From assembly GCA_040901865.1 (NCBI GenBank), contig JBBDYD010000101.1:1-29206 (forward strand): 29,206 bases of DNA, read 5' to 3'. The position numbers and the translations under genes were made by a program. This document shows positions 15,801 to 23,156 of this stretch, one piece after another (the first letter of the stretch is position 1; the number at the start of each line of letters is the position of its first letter). The DNA is from JBBDYD01 sp040901865. GTDB taxonomy: Bacteria > Bacteroidota > Ignavibacteria > UBA10030. Below the pieces are notes generated by a model. It did no database searches. It saw only the letters and a list, made by a program, of their open reading frames with translations, and was not told the origin of the DNA.

Positions 15801-16492
15801 CCAGCGTCGCGGATACCCTGGTCCTGCGAAGCATCTGGATCATCGGAGGGGACGGATGGGCATACGACATCGGGTTTGGCGGTCTGGATCACGTGCTGGC
15901 ATCGGGTCAGAACGTGAACATTTTGGTTCTGGATACCGAAGTATATTCGAACACAGGCGGACAGATGTCGAAGTCTACGCCCCGTTCTGCGGTAGCCAAG
16001 TTTGCCGCCAGCGGCAAGTCGACGGCAAAAAAGGACCTTGCGCTGATTGCCATGTCGTACGGCAACGTGTATGTTGCACGCGTGGCCATGGGAGCCAATG
16101 ATGCCCAGACCGTCAGGGCTATCATGGAAGCGGAGCGGTACAATGGTCCGTCGCTCGTCATTGCTTACGCTCATTGCATCGCACACGGAATCGACATGGG
16201 GAAAGGATTAACCAATCAGAAGCTCGCCGTCGAAACCGGATACTGGCCCCTCTTCCGGTATAATCCGGCCCTGGAAGCCGACGGAAAGAATCCGTTTACC
16301 ATGGATTCCAAGGCGCCCAAAATTCCCTTGAGCGACTTCACTTCACGCGAAGATCGTTTCAGGGTTCTGGAAAAAATTGACCCCATCCGGGCTCAGGAGC
16401 TTTACGCACTGGAGCAAAAAGACATCCTGACGCGGTGGCAGATATATGAAAACTTCACACGCAACGGCTCAGCGCCGGCGCCCGATCGTTAA
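12878..16492 (+). CDS. nifJ: Pyruvate:ferredoxin (flavodoxin) oxidoreductase, single-chain
   Basis: Oxidises pyruvate with CoA to acetyl-CoA and CO2, reducing ferredoxin or flavodoxin, or runs in reverse for pyruvate synthesis; cytosolic homodimer. The 1204 residues are standard for the all-in-one enzyme. In order: the pyrimidine-binding alpha domain (YPITPSSNMGEW near 45-57), the gamma-type domain (about 430-630), a 2x[4Fe-4S] ferredoxin domain (C711/714/717/721 and C767/770/773/777), and the ThDP-binding beta domain with GGDGWAYDIG and YSNTGGQ. The proximal cluster ligands are C841, C844, C869 and C1100. AAGGA lies 9 nt before the ATG. It is bracketed by two small Cys4 proteins and followed by malic enzyme and the kor genes, a block for ferredoxin-linked pyruvate and 2-oxoacid metabolism. 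High confidence. Confidence 0.97.
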   Translation: MKAPEKSLETSTNETANRTTAMMDGNEAAATIAHKLNEVIAIYPITPSSNMGEWADEWSAKKRTNLWGTVPVVIEMQSEGGAAGAVHGALQTGALATTFTASQGLLLMIPNMFKIAGELTPTVFHIAARTVATHALSIFGDHSDVMAVRSTGWAMLSSNSVQEVMDMALIAQAATLESRIPFVHFFDGFRTSHEVMKIECLSDDDLSAMIDDELVREHRRRALSPDHPVVRGTAQNPDVFFQMRETVNPYYAACPSIVQKAMDKFAAIVGRQYHLFEYVGHPEAERVVIMMGSGAETALETVDALNSLGEKVGLLKVRLYRPFSAERFVRALPATVRSIAVLDRTKEPGATGEPLYSDIVTALSETVGHEGSPIKSFPTVIGGRYGLSSKEFTPSMVKAVFDELKKKFPKNHFTVGIEDDISFTSLAVDPSFTTERADVIRAVFYGLGADGTVSANKNSIKIIGEETEQFAQGYFVYDSKKSGATTTSHLRFGPRPIHSTYLIDRANFVGCHQWFLLEKFDVLQLAGPGSTFLLNSLYGRDEVWNKLPKHIQEQIIAKNIKLFVIDAYKVARQTGMGGRINTIMQTCFFALSGVLPREAAIAEIKKAIEKTYGRKGEDVVRQNFEAVDKTLENLFEVEVPDAVTAEFGLPPTVAAEADEFVRRVTAPIIAGHGDALPVSAFPVDGTFPSGTAQWEKRNIAMEIPVWEMDLCIQCNKCALICPHSAIRVKAYDPALLAGAPATFLSMDYKGKEFEGMKYTVQVAPEDCTGCTLCVEICPARSKTDKNVKALNMKTQAPLREPERTNFSFFLGLPEADRREVKADTVKGSQFLQPLFEFSGACSGCGETPYVKLVSQLFGDRSIIANATGCSSIYGGNLPTTPWTTNSEGRGPAWSNSLFEDNAEFGLGMRATSDKLNEFALELVKKLSPEIGAGLCDQILSADQSDEAGIYEQRQRVAELKQRLLEIDTPDARTLASVADTLVLRSIWIIGGDGWAYDIGFGGLDHVLASGQNVNILVLDTEVYSNTGGQMSKSTPRSAVAKFAASGKSTAKKDLALIAMSYGNVYVARVAMGANDAQTVRAIMEAERYNGPSLVIAYAHCIAHGIDMGKGLTNQKLAVETGYWPLFRYNPALEADGKNPFTMDSKAPKIPLSDFTSREDRFRVLEKIDPIRAQELYALEQKDILTRWQIYENFTRNGSAPAPDR

Positions 16493-16518
16493 CCCTCGAA
16501 GGAACTGAGGAGCACCCT

Positions 16519-16872
16519 ATGAACAAGATGACGAGTATAGAGGAAGCTGTTCGAACCGTAGTGTGCACCGAATGCCTGTCTCCGGCAGGAATCGGAAAGT
16601 GCGGTTGCGGGGAATGGAAGGAATGTCCTCTGAATAAATTTCTTCCTCAGGCCCTTGATGCCGTTCTCGCCGGAAAAAGTCCTTCCCTGGTGGAGTACTT
16701 CAGACATTTCCTGGCGGATATGAAAGCACGCTGGAGCGAAATTCCGGAGACCGAGCGGATTCCGGAGGAGGATCTCGAGTGGTTTGAGCGATTCCTTCCG
16801 ATTATCGCCGAAGCCTCTGATAATCTGAAACTGCAAAAACTCGCACTTCTGCAGAAGCGTTCGTTTCACTAA
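16519..16872 (+). CDS. Small Cys4 protein downstream of nifJ, paralogue of the upstream one
   Basis: Unnamed 117-residue protein. Its N-terminus repeats the spacing of the protein before nifJ: C16-x2-C19-x8-C28-x7-C36, with an extra C30, then PLNKFLPQALDAV, which resembles ALQQFLPAIIETV there. The second half (residues 60-105, YFRHFLADMKARW...LEWFERFLPIIAEASD) aligns by eye with the second repeat of the other protein but has lost all four cysteines. It is therefore a two-repeat paralogue with one intact metal or Fe-S site. No export signal. GAGGAG lies 6 nt before the ATG, and the gene begins 26 bp after nifJ, so it is likely cotranscribed. Function unknown; association with NifJ is inferred from position on both sides. 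Confidence 0.7.
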   Translation: MNKMTSIEEAVRTVVCTECLSPAGIGKCGCGEWKECPLNKFLPQALDAVLAGKSPSLVEYFRHFLADMKARWSEIPETERIPEEDLEWFERFLPIIAEASDNLKLQKLALLQKRSFH

Positions 16873-16887
16873 AGGCAAAGAGAGGCC

Positions 16888-17790
16888 ATGTCCAGTCGGA
16901 TCGTTATAACGGGAGCAAATGGTCACGTCGGCCGGGCGGTGCTGGAGCGGTTGTGGGATGGCAACGCGGAGACCTTTGCAATCGTGAGAACCGCTGGATC
17001 GCTGCGCGCCACCAAAGTGTTGGTGGATTCTTTGGATTCTCCGCGGGCGTTCAAAATCATTCACCAGGCCGATGTCGTCATTCATCTGGCTGGTGTGCTT
17101 CATCCGAAACCATCAGACACCTATTACGGGTCAAACGTCGCAACGGCCGCAGCTATTGCACGGGCCGCACGGGGATCCAATGTCAAACGAATTGTCTATC
17201 TCAGTTATCTTGACGCGAAGGAAAGTTCCTCGAACGAATATCTGAGTACAAAAGGCCTGGCTGAAAGGCTCCTCGTCGAAACAAAAATTCCGACCGTTAT
17301 TTTCCGATGTTCCCATGTCGTCGGTGATCCGCAGAACCCCGGCCCCCTGGCCGCACTGCTCCTCTCCCACGAAGGGGAGCCGGTGAAAATCCTGGGGACG
17401 GGAAAGCAAATAGTCGCCCCGGTGTATTTGGGTGATGTTGCCGAAGCGATCCTGCAGGCGGTCGAAAACGGTCGGCGCGGGACCTTTGACCTTTCAGGGC
17501 CAGATCGCATGACCATGGATGACCTTGTGCGCCTCATGAACCGTGATTCGCAGGTTCCCATACGCCACCTCGCAGGTCGGTTGGCGATGTTCCTCTCAAA
17601 AATGGCTCCGGGCCTTCCCGCTCCCCTTGTGGATATCATGGTCAGACCAAGTGCAGGCAACCCCGCCGAGGCAATCCGTCAATTCCACCTCCGCCTTCAT
17701 TCTCTTGGCTCCGTATGGAATGCACCGGTGAGCCAGATGCCGAATATGACGGTTCACTCAAACGCCGCAATCGCAGAATTGACGTTGTAG
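16888..17790 (+). CDS. NAD(P)-binding extended/atypical SDR epimerase-dehydratase-like protein
   Basis: A 300-residue Rossmann-fold protein of the extended or atypical short-chain dehydrogenase group (NDUFA9/NmrA-like). The dinucleotide motif TGANGHVGRA is at 8-17, HLAG follows the next strands, and YLSTK gives a Tyr-x3-Lys pair, so a redox or epimerase reaction is possible. The C-terminal third (PVYLGDVAEAI..., then a substrate domain) is typical of the group. Such proteins act on nucleotide sugars, quinone-related compounds or as NAD(P) sensors; the substrate cannot be read from the sequence. It lies 15 bp after the Cys4 gene and 22 bp before the zinc-finger gene, so it is probably in the nifJ transcript. 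Only a weak, close AGAGAGG precedes the ATG. Confidence 0.85.
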   Translation: MSSRIVITGANGHVGRAVLERLWDGNAETFAIVRTAGSLRATKVLVDSLDSPRAFKIIHQADVVIHLAGVLHPKPSDTYYGSNVATAAAIARAARGSNVKRIVYLSYLDAKESSSNEYLSTKGLAERLLVETKIPTVIFRCSHVVGDPQNPGPLAALLLSHEGEPVKILGTGKQIVAPVYLGDVAEAILQAVENGRRGTFDLSGPDRMTMDDLVRLMNRDSQVPIRHLAGRLAMFLSKMAPGLPAPLVDIMVRPSAGNPAEAIRQFHLRLHSLGSVWNAPVSQMPNMTVHSNAAIAELTL

Positions 17791-17812
17791 CGGACATTGT
17801 TCCCGGGTACGA

Positions 17813-18187
17813 ATGCGACAGACGAAGAGTACACGAAAGCAACAAGAAGCGCTGCGAGTGGTAAGGGGGGCTCTCCCGCCCATTGCCATGAATTCAAGCT
17901 CTGATGATGGCGAGGAATTCATCTGCAGGATTTGTGATGTTCCGAAAAAACCCTGTGCTGGGAATCCGCTGTATGAGTGTACGGATAAAATTCTAGGCGG
18001 GACCCAGTTTGAATCAGCCCGTGACCGATCCCGGTTGCTCATGAACGGAGAATCTCCCTGTTGTCCATCGTGTGGGAAAAAGCTGTCGGCCAGGCAATTG
18101 TACCGTTCGCCGTTGAGCGAACTGTGTCCCGCGTGTCGCGGGGCCTTGAAAAGCGCGGTCAACACCCGATTGGATGTGAAGATTTGA
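17813..18187 (+). CDS. Cys-rich protein: Cys4 knuckle plus DksA-type zinc finger
   Basis: Unnamed 124-residue protein with two cysteine modules. Module 1 is C38-x2-C41-x6-C48-x7-C56, close to the CX2CX8CX7C motif of the two proteins flanking nifJ. Module 2 is C84-x2-C87-x17-C105-x2-C108, the spacing of the DksA/TraR finger also found in the protein encoded at 8252-8611. It is probably a cytosolic zinc protein; a role at RNA polymerase or as a metal-dependent adaptor is possible but not shown. The start is uncertain: neither the ATG at 17813 nor the one at 17888 has a clear ribosome site, and both keep all the cysteines. It lies between the SDR (22 bp) and malic enzyme (63 bp). Confidence 0.6.
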   Translation: MRQTKSTRKQQEALRVVRGALPPIAMNSSSDDGEEFICRICDVPKKPCAGNPLYECTDKILGGTQFESARDRSRLLMNGESPCCPSCGKKLSARQLYRSPLSELCPACRGALKSAVNTRLDVKI

Positions 18188-18250
18188 CAAACGAAGTACT
18201 AAACGGAAAAAATCGATAGTGCCAAAGCTGTCCATGCAAGGAATACGACA

Positions 18251-20563
18251 ATGATACGCAAACAAGATGCTCTTGACTACCATTCTCTGGGCCGGCGGGG
18301 AAAAATCGAAGTGGTCTCATCGAAGCCCTGTCAAACACAGCGCGATCTGTCTCTGGCCTATACTCCGGGAGTTGCCGAGCCCTGCCTCGACATTCATGCA
18401 AATCCGGACGATGCCTATCTCTATACGGCAAAGGGAAACCTTGTGGCCGTTATTTCAAACGGAACTGCCGTTCTCGGACTGGGAAATATTGGCGCCCTCG
18501 CAGGAAAACCGGTCATGGAGGGAAAAGGCGTGCTCTTCAAGAGGTTTGCGGATATCGACGTCTTCGATCTCGAACTCAACACACTGAACCCGGACGAAAT
18601 CATCAAAGCCGTCCAGCTTCTTGAGCCGACATTCGGCGGTATCAACTTGGAGGACATCAAGGCACCGGAGTGCTTCTATATAGAGGAGGCGCTTAAGAAG
18701 ACAATGAATATCCCCGTATTTCATGATGATCAGCATGGAACGGCGATCATCAGCGGGGCTGCATTGCTGAACGCGCTGGAAGTCTCCCGGAAAAAGATCG
18801 GAGACATCAAGGTGGTATTCAGCGGAGCGGGCGCTGCGGGCATTGCTTGCGCAAAACACTACGAGCGCCTTGGGGTTCGCCGGGAGAACATTATGCTCGT
18901 TGACACGAAGGGCGTGGTGTATAAAGGCCGCAAAGATGGAATGAACTCCTACAAGGAATATTTCGCTCTCGCAACTGAAGCACGGACACTTGCAGATGCC
19001 ATGAAGGGTGCCGACATGTTTTGTGGCGTCTCGGCAAAGGATATTGTGACACGGGAGATGATACGATCCATGGCCGATAATCCGATCGTTTTTGCAATGG
19101 CAAATCCCGACCCTGAGATCACCTACGATGAGGCAAAGGCGGCACGGGATGATGTTATCATGGCGACCGGGCGTTCGGATTACCCCAACCAGGTGAACAA
19201 TGTGCTGGGATTTCCTTTCATTTTCCGAGGGGCGCTCGATGTCCGGGCAATGGCCATCAACGATGACATGAAGATCGCAGCAACCATGGCCCTCGCGAAC
19301 CTGACAAAAGAAGATGTCCCCGATTCTGTTCTCCGTGCCTATGGCGGAAAACGAATGGAGTTTGGCAAAGAGTACATCATTCCGAAACCCTTCGATCCCC
19401 GTGTCCTGTGGTGGGAAGCAACGGCAGTCGCAAAAGCAGCGATGGAATCAGGCGTTGCCAGAACGCCGATAAAGGACTTCGAGGCCTACCGTGATTCGCT
19501 CGAAGCACGGCTCGGCAAGTCGCGAGAAGTCATGCGGTTTTTCATTCATCGCGCGAAAAACAATCCAAAAAGGATTGTGTTTCCCGAGGGTGAAGAGGAG
19601 AAAATTCTCCGGGCAGCGAGCATCGTTCTCGAAGAGAAAATCGCCCAGCCGGTTCTCCTGGGAAGCAGGACGTTGATTGCCCAGCGCATCAGGGATCTCG
19701 GACTCGAAATGGATGGTGTCGAAGTCATCAATCCTTCCAAGTCGCCCCACCATGATGCATACGTCACGTCCTACTATGAACTACGCCAGCGAAAAGGGTT
19801 GACGCGGTTTGATGCCGAACGGGACATCAAAACCCACAATATCTTTGGCATGATGATGGTGAAACAGGGAGATGCGGACGGGTTGATTTCCGGACTGACC
19901 CAGCACTATCCTGAAACCGTCCGGCCGGCATTACAGATCATCGGCCGGCGTGATGATGTCAGTACCATCGCGGGGCTGTACATGCTTGTGTTCAAGAACC
20001 AGACTGTGTTCATTGCGGACGCGACCGTGAATATCGATCCGACCGCAGAGCAACTTGCCGAAATTGCCCTGCTCACGGCTCAAAAAGTAAAACAACTCGA
20101 CATCGAGCCGACCATCGCGATGCTGTCCTTCAGCAACTTTGGCAGCACCCGGCATCCATTTACGGATAAAGTGCGTAAGGCGGTCGCGATTGTCAAGCAA
20201 CGCGCCCCGGAACTCATGATCGACGGCGAAGTCATGGCCGATACGGCCGTGTCGCATGAGATTGTGTCCGAGTTCTTTCCGTTCAGCACGCTGAACAAGC
20301 CTGCGAATGTACTGATTTGCCCGGATCTCACATCGGCAAATATTGCCTATAAGCTGTTGGCGAAACTGGGCGGTGCAACTGCGATCGGACCCATTCTCAT
20401 GGGAATCCGGAAGCCGGTATACTTGTTGACTCCGGGCGTCGAGACGAACGACATTGTCAACATGACCGCCATGGCTGTTGTCGAAGCACAGGGACAGAAG
20501 GAGCCGGTTGTCCTAAGGAAGAAAATCGGTGAACCGTCCCTTGAACTTCACCACACAAACTGA
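18251..20563 (+). CDS. maeB: Malic enzyme with C-terminal phosphotransacetylase-like domain
   Basis: Oxidative decarboxylation of malate to pyruvate with reduction of NAD(P)+, cytosolic. The 770 residues match the long MaeB form. The malic enzyme part (about 1-430) has SLAYTPGVAEPC near 34-45, a lysine in AGKPVMEGKG, and the nucleotide-binding SGAGAAGIACAKHY. The phosphotransacetylase-like part (about 435-760, RIVFPEGEEEKILRAA onward) in such proteins usually has no transferase activity and serves in acetyl-CoA-responsive regulation and oligomerisation. Whether NADP or NAD is used cannot be decided by eye. AGGA lies 9 nt before the ATG. Position between nifJ and korDABC points to coupling of C4 acids with pyruvate and ferredoxin pools. 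High confidence. Confidence 0.95.
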   Translation: MIRKQDALDYHSLGRRGKIEVVSSKPCQTQRDLSLAYTPGVAEPCLDIHANPDDAYLYTAKGNLVAVISNGTAVLGLGNIGALAGKPVMEGKGVLFKRFADIDVFDLELNTLNPDEIIKAVQLLEPTFGGINLEDIKAPECFYIEEALKKTMNIPVFHDDQHGTAIISGAALLNALEVSRKKIGDIKVVFSGAGAAGIACAKHYERLGVRRENIMLVDTKGVVYKGRKDGMNSYKEYFALATEARTLADAMKGADMFCGVSAKDIVTREMIRSMADNPIVFAMANPDPEITYDEAKAARDDVIMATGRSDYPNQVNNVLGFPFIFRGALDVRAMAINDDMKIAATMALANLTKEDVPDSVLRAYGGKRMEFGKEYIIPKPFDPRVLWWEATAVAKAAMESGVARTPIKDFEAYRDSLEARLGKSREVMRFFIHRAKNNPKRIVFPEGEEEKILRAASIVLEEKIAQPVLLGSRTLIAQRIRDLGLEMDGVEVINPSKSPHHDAYVTSYYELRQRKGLTRFDAERDIKTHNIFGMMMVKQGDADGLISGLTQHYPETVRPALQIIGRRDDVSTIAGLYMLVFKNQTVFIADATVNIDPTAEQLAEIALLTAQKVKQLDIEPTIAMLSFSNFGSTRHPFTDKVRKAVAIVKQRAPELMIDGEVMADTAVSHEIVSEFFPFSTLNKPANVLICPDLTSANIAYKLLAKLGGATAIGPILMGIRKPVYLLTPGVETNDIVNMTAMAVVEAQGQKEPVVLRKKIGEPSLELHHTN

Positions 20564-20599
20564 AGCCGTACGAGCCGGAACGATGAAAGGAACAGAACG

Positions 20600-20860
20600 A
20601 TGATACGCGGAACAATCGAAGTAGCCGAGGAGCTCTGCAAGGGGTGCGAACTCTGCATCACGGCATGCCCTCAAGAAAGCATTGGTCTCTCCGATCGGCT
20701 CAATGCACTCGGGTATCGCGTGATAGCGCTCGAGCGCGACAATTGCACGGGATGTGTCAATTGTGCCATTGTTTGTCCTGAGGGTGCCATCACCGTCTAC
20801 CGAGTGAAGAAGATTGCAGCGGTGAAGAGCCCTGTCACGGCAGAGGGAGTATCGTCATGA
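20600..20860 (+). CDS. korD: 2-oxoacid:ferredoxin oxidoreductase delta subunit (2x[4Fe-4S] ferredoxin)
   Basis: An 86-residue bacterial-type ferredoxin with two full cluster motifs: C13-x2-C16-x2-C19-x3-C23-P and C49-x2-C52-x2-C55-x3-C59-P. It passes electrons from the catalytic subunits to soluble ferredoxin. The gene order delta-alpha-beta-(unknown)-gamma is that of OorDABC/KorDABC, which oxidises 2-oxoglutarate to succinyl-CoA or runs in reverse. AGGA lies 9 nt before the ATG. Its stop codon overlaps the korA start by 4 nt (ATGA), so translation is coupled. A branched-chain 2-oxoacid (VorDABC-type) role is the main alternative for the complex. Confidence 0.85.
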   Translation: MIRGTIEVAEELCKGCELCITACPQESIGLSDRLNALGYRVIALERDNCTGCVNCAIVCPEGAITVYRVKKIAAVKSPVTAEGVSS

Positions 20861-21948
20861 TCAAACACGAAAGCGAACCTCGTCTTATGAAAGGCAACGA
20901 AGCTCTTGCGGAGGCGGCGCTGCGCGCAGGGCTTCAGGCCTACTTCGGATATCCCATCACCCCACAATCGGAGATTCTTGAGTATTTCGCCGCGGAAGCT
21001 CCGAAGCGTGATTGCGTTGTCCTTCAGGCGGAAAGTGAACTGGCAGCGATTAACATGGTGTTTGGAGCTGCCGGTGCGGGTGCCCGGGTCATGACTTCTT
21101 CGTCCAGTCCCGGCATCAGTCTGATGCAGGAGGGCCTGTCGTACATGGCCGCGGCACAGCTGCCGTGTCTCGTGGTCAACGTGAATAGAGGCGGACCGGG
21201 TCTCGGCACGATCCAGCCGTCCCAGGGGGATTATTTTCAGGCGACGAAGGGTGGTGGACACGGGGATTATCATCTCATCGTCCTCGCCCCGTCGTCAGTG
21301 CAGGAGATGGCGGACTTCGTCTTCGACGCATTCCGTTTGGCGGAAGAGTACCGAAATCCCGCAATGATTCTGGCTGACGGTGCCTTGGGGCAAATGATGG
21401 AAAAAGTCGCGCTCCCGAAGGAAGGATCTCTCCCGTATTCCGAAAAGAGCTGGGCAACCAGAGGGAAGCCGGACAGCCGTGAGCGCAATATCGTCACGTC
21501 CCTGTTTATTCAGCCGGAGCACATGGAAAAAGTGAACATCGGTCTTCAGGAAAAATATGTACGGTTGCGAAGGGAAGTGCGCTACGAAACACTCCGCACG
21601 GAGGACGCTGATATCTTGCTTGTGGCATTTGGGTTGTCGGCCAGGATTTGTCAGAAGGCTCTTGAACTTGCCCGCGCGCAGGGTATCAAGGTCGGCCTTT
21701 TCCGGCCGATCACGCTGTATCCATTTCCTTCAGAAGCACTTGCAGAACATGCGTCGGATGTTTCGTCGCTGCTGACAGTGGAAATGAATTCCGGGCAAAT
21801 GGTGGAAGATGTCCGGTTGGCAGTCAATGGGCGGCGCCCAGTGCATTTTACAGGGAAGATGGGCGGAATGATCCCGAGCCCGGAAGACGTTCTGAAACAA
21901 ATCGAGATCCTCGCCGCGGACCTCGCGGTTGTTGAGGAAAGGAACTGA
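20857..21948 (+). CDS. korA: 2-oxoglutarate:ferredoxin oxidoreductase-type alpha subunit
   Basis: 363-residue alpha subunit, which carries the pyrimidine-binding and C-terminal domains of the ThDP enzyme. Seen: GNEALAEAALRAG then the hallmark YFGYPITPQSEI near 28-39, the glutamate in LQAESELAAINM that activates ThDP, and the conserved SSSSPGISLMQEG. The domain order is pyrimidine-binding (about 10-240) then domain II (about 255-355, LLVAFG...GLFRPITLYPFP). GGAG lies 7 nt before the ATG at 20857. It forms a catalytic heterodimer with the next gene product. A second, clearly different alpha subunit is encoded at 24154-25284, so the two complexes probably serve different 2-oxoacids; 2-oxoglutarate is my first choice for this one, from gene order. 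Confidence 0.85.
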   Translation: MIKHESEPRLMKGNEALAEAALRAGLQAYFGYPITPQSEILEYFAAEAPKRDCVVLQAESELAAINMVFGAAGAGARVMTSSSSPGISLMQEGLSYMAAAQLPCLVVNVNRGGPGLGTIQPSQGDYFQATKGGGHGDYHLIVLAPSSVQEMADFVFDAFRLAEEYRNPAMILADGALGQMMEKVALPKEGSLPYSEKSWATRGKPDSRERNIVTSLFIQPEHMEKVNIGLQEKYVRLRREVRYETLRTEDADILLVAFGLSARICQKALELARAQGIKVGLFRPITLYPFPSEALAEHASDVSSLLTVEMNSGQMVEDVRLAVNGRRPVHFTGKMGGMIPSPEDVLKQIEILAADLAVVEERN

Positions 21949-21951
21949 CTT

Positions 21952-22740
21952 ATGGAACAGACTCTTACGCCCGTGGGTGTTGCTGACAATATGGAGCTTG
22001 TATATAAGCGGCCCCGGACTCTTACGGACACGCGCATGCACTATTGCCCGGGGTGCGGCCATGGTGTCGTTCATCGCATCCTGATGGAGGTTGTGGCGGA
22101 GATGGGTATTCAGGAACAAACGGTCGGCGTGGCCCCTGTCGGATGTTCGGTCTTTGCTTACAATTATATGAATATCGACATGCAGGAAGCCGCCCATGGC
22201 AGAGCCTCGGCCGTTGCAACGGGAATCAAGCGAGTGCTCCCGGACCGGTTTGTTTTTTCCTATCAGGGTGATGGTGATCTTGCCGCTATTGGAACCGCTG
22301 AAACAATCCACACGGTCAATCGGGGTGAAAACATTCTGATGGTGTTTATAAACAATGCCATATACGGAATGACAGGGGGCCAGATGGCGCCAACGTCCCT
22401 GCTGGGCATGGTGACATCCACAAGTCCTTTCGGGCGCGAGTCAGCTGGGATGGGCTTCCCGCTAAAAATCACCGATCTCGTTGCTCAGCTCCCGGGCGCA
22501 TACTATGTTACGAGGCATTCGGCACATACCCCCACGGCGGTGAGAAAACTCAAGAAGGCGGTGAGGAACGCATTTGAATACCAAAAACTCAAACGCGGCA
22601 CGTGCTTTATCGAAGTTGTTTCCAATTGTCCTTCGGGATGGAAGATGACCCCAAACGAAGCAAACCAGTGGATGGAAAAGAATATGTTTCCGGTGTATCC
22701 GCCGGGTGATCTGAAGGTTCCCTCGGGTAAATCATTGTGA
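21952..22740 (+). CDS. korB: 2-oxoglutarate:ferredoxin oxidoreductase-type beta subunit
   Basis: 262-residue ThDP-binding beta subunit. The diphosphate/Mg motif is GDGDLAAIG (106-114) with NNAIYGMTGGQ (134-144). Four cysteines in the right places, C32 and C35 (YCPGCGHG), C65 (VGCS) and C226 (NCP), should hold the proximal [4Fe-4S] cluster that takes electrons from the ThDP intermediate. It starts 3 nt after korA with AGGA 9 nt upstream, so it is in the same operon. Its stop codon is followed immediately, with no spacer, by a 7-unit heptad repeat and an unknown gene, which separate it from korC. Confidence 0.85.
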   Translation: MEQTLTPVGVADNMELVYKRPRTLTDTRMHYCPGCGHGVVHRILMEVVAEMGIQEQTVGVAPVGCSVFAYNYMNIDMQEAAHGRASAVATGIKRVLPDRFVFSYQGDGDLAAIGTAETIHTVNRGENILMVFINNAIYGMTGGQMAPTSLLGMVTSTSPFGRESAGMGFPLKITDLVAQLPGAYYVTRHSAHTPTAVRKLKKAVRNAFEYQKLKRGTCFIEVVSNCPSGWKMTPNEANQWMEKNMFPVYPPGDLKVPSGKSL

Positions 22741-22789
22741 TAGGTAATAGGTAACAGGTAACAGGTAATAGGTAGTAGGTGATAGGTGA
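22741..22789. repeat. Heptad tandem array, unit YAGGTRA, inside the kor operon
   Basis: Seven contiguous units: TAGGTAA x2, CAGGTAA x2, TAGGTAG, TAGGTGA x2. It begins at the base after the korB stop codon and ends one base before the ATG of the next gene. The unit contains AGGT(G/A), so the last copies could act as its Shine-Dalgarno sequence. Confidence 0.85.
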
Positions 22790-22790
22790 T

Positions 22791-23114
22791 ATGAATTCAG
22801 CTATTTATAGCAGAACGATTTCTGAAGAGGAAGCATCTGAAGGATATTTCATGGTGTTGAAGGATCATCTTTCCTTCTTTCCGATCGGACATTCAGGATT
22901 CGAGCTTTCACACAGTGGATCAACAAAGAAGCGAGAGGTCGAATCCCGGCCTTGCACCTGTCGCGGAGCCGACAAGCCTCACCGGCATTATTTCGTCCGG
23001 TGTGAGGGGCTGAAGGCGGGAGATACGGTCACGATCCGAAAAGACGTCAGGAAAGCAAATCGTTATTTGATGCAGGTTCGCAGCATCGTAGCGCAGCAAG
23101 GATTCTGCGGCTAG
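22791..23114 (+). CDS. Unknown 107-residue protein inserted between korB and korC
   Basis: I do not recognise a family. The protein has no signal peptide or membrane segment. A central block SRPCTCRGADKPHRHYFVRC holds three cysteines and two histidines (C-x-C...H-x-H...C), a possible metal site, followed by a strand-rich segment with LKAGDTVTIRKD that resembles a small beta-barrel turn. Coding support comes from a clean reading frame of 324 nt in an otherwise tightly packed same-strand operon. The start is ATG 22791, whose only ribosome-site-like sequence is the AGGTGA of the heptad array; an upstream ATG at 22779 lies inside the repeat and is less likely. Position between the beta and gamma subunits suggests a partner or maturation role for the oxidoreductase, but this is inference only. 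Confidence 0.6.
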   Translation: MNSAIYSRTISEEEASEGYFMVLKDHLSFFPIGHSGFELSHSGSTKKREVESRPCTCRGADKPHRHYFVRCEGLKAGDTVTIRKDVRKANRYLMQVRSIVAQQGFCG

Positions 23115-23130
23115 AGAATACTTAACTTAA

Positions 23131-23151
23131 CCCGAAACACGAAACCCAAAA
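23131..23151. repeat. Short heptad array before korC
   Basis: Three contiguous 7-nt units: CCCGAAA, CACGAAA, CCCAAAA. It lies between the unknown gene and korC, 5 nt before the korC ATG, in the place where a Shine-Dalgarno would be expected. Confidence 0.5.
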
Positions 23152-23156
23152 CTCTT

